Origin: Microbacterium caowuchunii
Lineage (GTDB): Bacteria; Actinomycetota; Actinomycetes; Actinomycetales; Microbacteriaceae
Assembly: GCF_008727755.1 (NCBI RefSeq)
Contig: NZ_CP044231.1
Span: 2,728,001 to 2,792,000, forward strand
Length of the DNA stretch: 64,000 bases
Direction of reading: 5' to 3'
Positions 59,493-64,000 of the stretch are shown in pieces. How positions within the stretch are numbered: position 1 is the stretch's first letter; every line of letters begins with the position of its first letter. A model generated the notes under the pieces. It ran no database searches, had not been told where the DNA came from, and worked only from the letters and a program-made list of their open reading frames with translations. Made by a program: the position numbers and the translations under genes.

Positions 59493-60808
59493 ACCACATG
59501 AAGACGCAGAAGCGCACCATGACCGCATGGAAGGCGACCATCGCCGTCGCCATGTCCAACTACATCGAAGCGGGCGCCATCATCGCCCTCGCCACGAGCC
59601 TCACCCTGTGGCAGGAGGCCTTCGGCTTCGACAACGGGATGGTCGGCGTCGTCGCCGCCCTCTCCGCCAACGCCTTCGGGTCCGCCATCGGCGCGCTCAT
59701 CGGCGGACCGCTCTGCGACCGTCTCGGCCGCAAGTTCATCTACACGTACGACCTCATCGTGTTCATGGTCGGCGCGCTGCTGGTGACGTTCTCGCCGAAC
59801 CTCGGCGTACTGCTGGCCGGCGTGATCCTCATGGGCATCGCGGTCGGCGCCGGCGTCCCGGCATCGTGGACCTACATCGCCGAGGAGGCCCCGAGCGAAC
59901 AGCGCGCGGCCCACGTCGGCACCGCACAGCTCGCCTGGTCGATCGGACCGGCGATCGGCTTCCTCCTCGCTGTCCTCGTGGGACCGCTCGGCCTGGCGGG
60001 CTCGCGGCTCATCTTCGCCCACCTGTTCGTCATCGCGGCGATCACCTGGTGGGTGCGCCGCGGCCTCCCCGAGTCCACGCGCTGGAAGGCGCAGCGCGCC
60101 GCCGAGATCGAGGCGGGCGAGCGCATCTCGTTCTTCTCCGGCGTCGCGGGGCTGCTCAAGGACCGCAAGAACTACGGAGCGCTGCTGTTCCTGCTCGGCG
60201 TCTACGGCCTGTGGAACACGGTCGCCGGCCAGGCGGGGATCTTCCAGCCGCGCGTGTACGCCGCCGCCGGCCTCGAGGACCCGACCGCCCAGAACCTCCT
60301 GCAGGTGCTGGTCTGGTCCCTCACGGCCCTCGCCACCTACTTCGGCTTCATGAAGTACGGTGACCGCGTCAACCGCCGCTGGCTGTACTTCGGCGGCGCG
60401 GCGCTCGGCGTCGTGGCCTGGGTGGTGCTCATCTTCGCCCCTCCCGGTGTCGTCTCGCTGCTCTTCTTCGCCGTCGCGTGGGGTATCTCGGCCGGTCTCG
60501 GCGCGCAGGCCTTCTACGGCCTGTGGACCGCAGAACTGTTCGCGACCCGCTACCGCGCCAGCGCGCAGGGCATGCTGTTCATGCTGGCCCGCGTCATGGT
60601 GGGCCTGCTCAGCCTGGTCTTCCCGATCCTCCTGACCAGCCTCGGTCTCGAGTCCGTCGGCGTGATCATCCTGGGACTGCTCGTCGCCGCGCTCCTCATC
60701 GGTACCATCTGGGCGCCGAAGACCGAGGGCAAGACCCTCGAGGAGATCGAGCACGAGCGCTACGGCGACCGGACCCCGGTGGAGACGCCGGTACCCGGAA
60801 ACCTCTGA
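59489..60808 (+). CDS. MFS sugar transporter, probable rhamnose uptake
   Basis: The 439-residue sugar-porter-type MFS protein has 12 predicted helices. Motif A is GGPLCDRLGRKFIYTYDLIV (about residues 71-90). The mid-protein sugar-porter element is RRGLPESTRWKAQRAAE, and the C-terminal PKTEGKTLEEIE is the usual end motif (PETKGxxLEEIE). It starts at a GTG that would overlap the expected rhaI stop, or at the ATG three codons on. In actinobacterial rhamnose regulons an MFS permease (RhaY) replaces the ABC or RhaT importer, and this gene fits that place. Confidence 0.87.
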   Translation: MNHMKTQKRTMTAWKATIAVAMSNYIEAGAIIALATSLTLWQEAFGFDNGMVGVVAALSANAFGSAIGALIGGPLCDRLGRKFIYTYDLIVFMVGALLVTFSPNLGVLLAGVILMGIAVGAGVPASWTYIAEEAPSEQRAAHVGTAQLAWSIGPAIGFLLAVLVGPLGLAGSRLIFAHLFVIAAITWWVRRGLPESTRWKAQRAAEIEAGERISFFSGVAGLLKDRKNYGALLFLLGVYGLWNTVAGQAGIFQPRVYAAAGLEDPTAQNLLQVLVWSLTALATYFGFMKYGDRVNRRWLYFGGAALGVVAWVVLIFAPPGVVSLLFFAVAWGISAGLGAQAFYGLWTAELFATRYRASAQGMLFMLARVMVGLLSLVFPILLTSLGLESVGVIILGLLVAALLIGTIWAPKTEGKTLEEIEHERYGDRTPVETPVPGNL

Positions 60809-60869
60809 CCCGGCCACACCCGCCGCATCCACCGACACGACATCCGCACCACGGAGAAGGACCCCTCTC

Positions 60870-62906
60870 ATGACGAACCCCACCGCCGCTGAGCTGATCG
60901 CGCGCAGCAATCGCCTCGGCGCAGACCCCAAGAACACGAACTACGCCGGGGGCAACACCTCGGCCAAGGGCACCGACACCGACCCGGTCACGGGCGAGCC
61001 GGTGGACCTGCTGTGGGTCAAGGGGTCCGGTGGGGACCTCGGCACACTGAAGGAGTCGGGCCTCGCGGTCCTGCGCCTGGACCGGATGCGTGCCCTCGTG
61101 GACGTCTACCCGGGCCTGGACCGCGAGGACGAGATGGTCGCCGCGTTCGACTACTGCCTGCACGGCAAGGGCGGCGCGGCACCCTCGATCGACACGGCGA
61201 TGCACGGTCTGGTGGATGCGGCGCACGTGGACCACCTGCACCCGGACTCGGGCATCGCGATCGCGACGGCGGCGGATGGCGACGCGCTGACCTCGACCAT
61301 CTTCGGCGACAAGGTGGTGTGGGTGCCGTGGCGTCGTCCCGGCTTCCAGCTGGGTCTGGACATCGCGGCGATCAAGGCGGCGAACCCGCAGGCGATCGGC
61401 TGCATCCTCGGTGGACACGGCATCACCGCGTGGGGCGACACCTCCGCCGAGGCGGAGTCGAACTCGCTGTGGATCATCGACACGGCCGCGGCGTACATCG
61501 CCGAGCACAGCAAGACCGATCCGTTCGGCGGGGTCCGCGCCGGGTTCGAGGCGCTCCCGGAGGCCGAGCGTCACGCCCGCGCCGCCGCGCTCGCCCCCAC
61601 CATCCGCGGGCTCGCCAGCCACGACAAGCCGATGGTCGGCCACTACACCGACTCGGACGTCGTGCTCGACTTCCTCGCCTCCGAGAAGGCACCCGCGCTC
61701 GCGGCGCTCGGCACGAGCTGCCCCGATCACTTCCTGCGCACCAAGGTCAAGCCGCTCATCCTCGACCTGCCCGCCACCGCCACGGTGGAGGAGCAGATCG
61801 CCCGTCTGGAAGAGCTGCACCAGGAGTACCGGGCCGACTACCAGGCCTACTACGACGCGCACGCCACGGCGGAGAGCCCCGCGATCCGCGGCGCCGACCC
61901 GCTCATCGTGCTCGTCCCGGGCGTCGGCATGTTCAGCTACGGCGCGAACAAGCAGACCGCCCGCGTGGCCGGGGAGTTCTACGTCAACGCCATCAACGTG
62001 ATGCGCGGCGCCGAGGCCCTCTCCACCTACTCGCCCATCTCGGATGCGGAGAAGTTCCGCATCGAGTACTGGGCGCTGGAAGAGGCGAAGCTGCAGCGCA
62101 TGCCGAAGCCGAAGTCGCACCAGGGCCGCATCGCCTTCGTCACCGGCGCCGCATCCGGCATCGGCAAGGCCATCGCCACCCGCCTCGCCGCCGAGGGCGC
62201 CTGCGTCGTCGTCGCCGACCTCGACCTGGAGAAGGCGCAGGCCGTCGCCGCCGAACTCGGCAGCACCGACGTCGCCATCGGCGTGGCCGCGAACGTGGCC
62301 GACGCCGCCGGCGTCCAGGCCGCGATCGACGCGACCGTGCTCGCCTTCGGCGGCATCGACCTCGTCGTCAACAACGCGGGCCTGTCCCTGTCCAAGCCGC
62401 TACTGGAGACCACCGAGAAGGACTGGGACCTGCAGCACGACGTGATGGCCAAGGGCTCCTTCCTCGTCTCCAAGGCCGCCGCGAAGGCACTCGTCGCGCA
62501 GAAGATGGGCGGCGACGTCATCTACATCTCCTCCAAGAACAGCGTCTTCGCCGGCCCGAACAACATCGCCTACTCCGCCACCAAGGCAGACCAGGCCCAC
62601 CAGGTCCGCCTCCTCGCGGTCGAGCTCGGCGAGCACGGTGTGCGCGTCAACGGCATCAACCCCGACGGCGTCGTGCGCGGCTCCGGCATCTTCGCCGCAG
62701 GATGGGGCGCCAACCGGGCCAAGACCTACGGCGTGAACGAAGAGGACCTCGGTCAGTTCTACGCGAACCGCACCATCCTCAAGCGCGAGGTCGTCCCCGA
62801 GAACGTCGCCGACGCGGTGTACGTGCTCACCGGCCCCGAGCTCAGCCGCACCACGGGCCTGCACATCCCGGTGGACTCCGGCGTCGCGGCCGCCTTCCTG
62901 CGATGA
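60870..62906 (+). CDS. Bifunctional L-rhamnulose-1-phosphate aldolase / L-lactaldehyde dehydrogenase (RhaEW type)
   Basis: The 678-residue fusion has a class II aldolase/adducin domain (about residues 1-400). This domain has NYAGGNTSAKGTD near the start and the metal histidines in DAAHVDHLHPDSGIAIATAA and GCILGGHGITAWGD. A short-chain dehydrogenase domain (about 415-678) has the glycine motif VTGAASGIGKAIATRLAAEG, the NNAG motif, Ser in IYISSKNSVFAG and the Tyr-x-x-x-Lys in AYSATKADQAHQVRLLAVEL. It splits rhamnulose 1-phosphate to dihydroxyacetone phosphate and L-lactaldehyde and oxidises the latter. GGAGAAGGA precedes the ATG. Its stop overlaps the rhamnulokinase start. Confidence 0.92.
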   Translation: MTNPTAAELIARSNRLGADPKNTNYAGGNTSAKGTDTDPVTGEPVDLLWVKGSGGDLGTLKESGLAVLRLDRMRALVDVYPGLDREDEMVAAFDYCLHGKGGAAPSIDTAMHGLVDAAHVDHLHPDSGIAIATAADGDALTSTIFGDKVVWVPWRRPGFQLGLDIAAIKAANPQAIGCILGGHGITAWGDTSAEAESNSLWIIDTAAAYIAEHSKTDPFGGVRAGFEALPEAERHARAAALAPTIRGLASHDKPMVGHYTDSDVVLDFLASEKAPALAALGTSCPDHFLRTKVKPLILDLPATATVEEQIARLEELHQEYRADYQAYYDAHATAESPAIRGADPLIVLVPGVGMFSYGANKQTARVAGEFYVNAINVMRGAEALSTYSPISDAEKFRIEYWALEEAKLQRMPKPKSHQGRIAFVTGAASGIGKAIATRLAAEGACVVVADLDLEKAQAVAAELGSTDVAIGVAANVADAAGVQAAIDATVLAFGGIDLVVNNAGLSLSKPLLETTEKDWDLQHDVMAKGSFLVSKAAAKALVAQKMGGDVIYISSKNSVFAGPNNIAYSATKADQAHQVRLLAVELGEHGVRVNGINPDGVVRGSGIFAAGWGANRAKTYGVNEEDLGQFYANRTILKREVVPENVADAVYVLTGPELSRTTGLHIPVDSGVAAAFLR

Positions 62907-64000
62907 CCTCCTCCCCTGCTCCCCGCGGCGCCGAGGCGCCGCGGGGAGCCGAGGCGCCGCGGGGAGCCGCCGGGCGCGGAGGCGCCGTGGCGGCCGTGGA
63001 CCTCGGTGCGACGAGCGGCCGGGTCATCGTCGGGCACGTCGGACGCGACACCCTCCACCTCGACCACATCGCGCGGTTCGCGAACGGCCCCGTGCGACTC
63101 GCCTCCGGACTGCACTGGGACCTCACCGGTCTGCTCGCGCACGCCCTGGACGGACTGGCGCAGGCGGTCCACGCCGAGTCGGCCATCGCGAGCGTCGGGA
63201 TCGACTCCTGGGCGGTCGACTACGTCCTCATGCGCGGCGACCGGATGCTGGGCGAGCCGTTCCACTACCGGGACGACCGCACCGCCGGCGGAGTCGAGGC
63301 CGTCCACGCCGTCGCCGGGTTCGACGAGCTCTACACCCGCAACGGGCTGCAGTTCCTGGCGTTCAACACGCTGTACCAGCTGGCCGCCGACCGCCGGGAC
63401 GGTCACCTCGACGTGGCCGACACCGCGCTCCTCGTGCCCGACGCCCTCGCCTTCCAGCTCACCGGTTCGCGCGTCACGGAGCGGACCAACGCCTCCACGA
63501 CCGGCCTGCTGCGGGTGGCGGACGCACAGTGGGACACCGAGCTGATGGCACGCCTGCAGCTGCCCGTCGGTCTCTTCCCCGACCTCGTCGATCCCGGCAC
63601 CTCCCTCGGTACGCTGCGGCCGGCACTGACCGAACAGGTCGGCGCCGCGCTCGAGGTCGTCACCGTCGGTTCGCACGACACCGCCTCCGCGGTCGTCGCC
63701 ATCCCGATGGCGGATCCGGAGACCTCGGCGTACATCTCCTGCGGCACGTGGGGACTCGTGGGTCTCGAGCTGGACAAGCCGGTGACCACGGATGCGGCGC
63801 GTCTGGCGAACGTGACCAACGAGGGCGGGGTGGACGGCCGCGTGCGCTTCCTCCACAACGTCATGGGTCTCTGGCTGCTCAGCGAGTCGGTGCGCCAGTG
63901 GGAGCGCGACTCCGGGCAGGCCATCGACCTGCCGACCCTCCTCGCGGATGCGGCCGAGGTGCCCGCCGCATCCGTCGCCGTCTTCGACGCCAACGACCCG
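62903..64000 (+). CDS. rhaB: Rhamnulokinase (3' end beyond the window)
   Basis: The first 366 codons are present; the frame is open at the window edge. The FGGY-kinase phosphate-1 motif is VAAVDLGATSGRVIVGHV (about residues 29-46), followed by SVGIDSWAVDYVLM, with the conserved aspartate, and YRDDRTAGGVEAVHA. The adenosine-side motif is VTVGSHDTASAVVAIP, then AYISCGTWGLVGLEL. This is the RhaB pattern; it phosphorylates L-rhamnulose. The ATG overlaps the aldolase stop (ATGA). The first 27 residues are an odd low-complexity stretch with a repeated RGAEAP unit, encoded by GC-rich direct repeats; an internal GTG near codon 28 would give a more usual start. Confidence 0.93.
   Translation, partial: MTSSPAPRGAEAPRGAEAPRGAAGRGGAVAAVDLGATSGRVIVGHVGRDTLHLDHIARFANGPVRLASGLHWDLTGLLAHALDGLAQAVHAESAIASVGIDSWAVDYVLMRGDRMLGEPFHYRDDRTAGGVEAVHAVAGFDELYTRNGLQFLAFNTLYQLAADRRDGHLDVADTALLVPDALAFQLTGSRVTERTNASTTGLLRVADAQWDTELMARLQLPVGLFPDLVDPGTSLGTLRPALTEQVGAALEVVTVGSHDTASAVVAIPMADPETSAYISCGTWGLVGLELDKPVTTDAARLANVTNEGGVDGRVRFLHNVMGLWLLSESVRQWERDSGQAIDLPTLLADAAEVPAASVAVFDANDP

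Noticed and set aside
58327..60363. A 678-codon fusion of rhamnose isomerase with an Arg/His-rich C-terminal half.
   Set aside because: The second half is the transporter gene read in the wrong frame; the true isomerase end is lost to a single-base frameshift.

Overview
The window is a 64 kb piece of a very GC-rich actinobacterial chromosome. Codon use, abundant GTG starts, frequent 4-bp stop/start overlaps, actinobacterial gene families (LCP protein, actinobacterial-type rhamnose isomerase, DUF3494 surface protein with an LAxTG-like anchor) and promoters lying directly on start codons suggest a Microbacteriaceae member, most likely Microbacterium. The genus is an inference. No phage, plasmid, insertion sequence or CRISPR array was seen.

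Layout. 0.1-6.2 kb: a thioredoxin-reductase remnant, a YihY/BrkB membrane protein, a small unknown ORF, an ABC ATPase/FtsX permease pair and two overlapping CNNM/CBS membrane proteins. 6.4-12.5 kb: a five-gene operon (TPP-dependent enzyme, NMT1/TauA-type binding lipoprotein, ATPase, two permeases) divergent from a LysR regulator, with a LysR box and promoter between them; its substrate is unknown. 12.6-14.0 kb: a secreted DUF3494 protein with 14 nine-residue repeats and a sortase-type tail. 14.4-18.4 kb: serS, a HAD phosphatase, an LCP protein and two tRNA-Ser genes, all on the minus strand. 18.4-23.0 kb: lipid kinase, photolyase, flavin monooxygenase-like protein and prephenate dehydratase. 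23.0-23.9 kb: a decayed locus with two gene remnants and a large palindrome.

23.9-30.8 kb is a Leloir galactose region (pgm, galE, a LacI regulator, galT, galK). The galT promoter is bracketed by two LacI-type operators 30 bp apart. Four related 82-bp palindromic elements lie on either side of galE. 31-39 kb: carboxylesterase, orphan DNA methyltransferase coupled to a lipoate ligase-like gene, alpha/beta hydrolase, a DHA2 drug exporter, and a MarR-MFS pair with an operator-like dyad on its promoter.

39-64 kb is a sugar and polyol catabolic block. (i) A nine-gene minus-strand operon (medium-chain dehydrogenase, DUF2291, ABC ATPase/permease/binding protein, DAK-type kinase, RpiB-type isomerase, TIM-type isomerase, DeoR regulator) matches the logic of erythritol/threitol use, ending at D-erythrose 4-phosphate. 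(ii) A divergent polyol dehydrogenase that has lost the structural-zinc cysteines. (iii) A second ABC transporter operon, a DeoR regulator and a D-tagatose 3-epimerase family enzyme, probably for a rare ketose or polyol. (iv) An L-rhamnose cluster (LacI regulator, mutarotase, RhaI, MFS transporter, bifunctional aldolase/dehydrogenase, rhamnulokinase cut by the window end) with three TGAAACGATTCA-type operators. The rhaI frame is shifted by one base just before its expected stop codon.

All assignments come from reading the sequence; no database searches were run.
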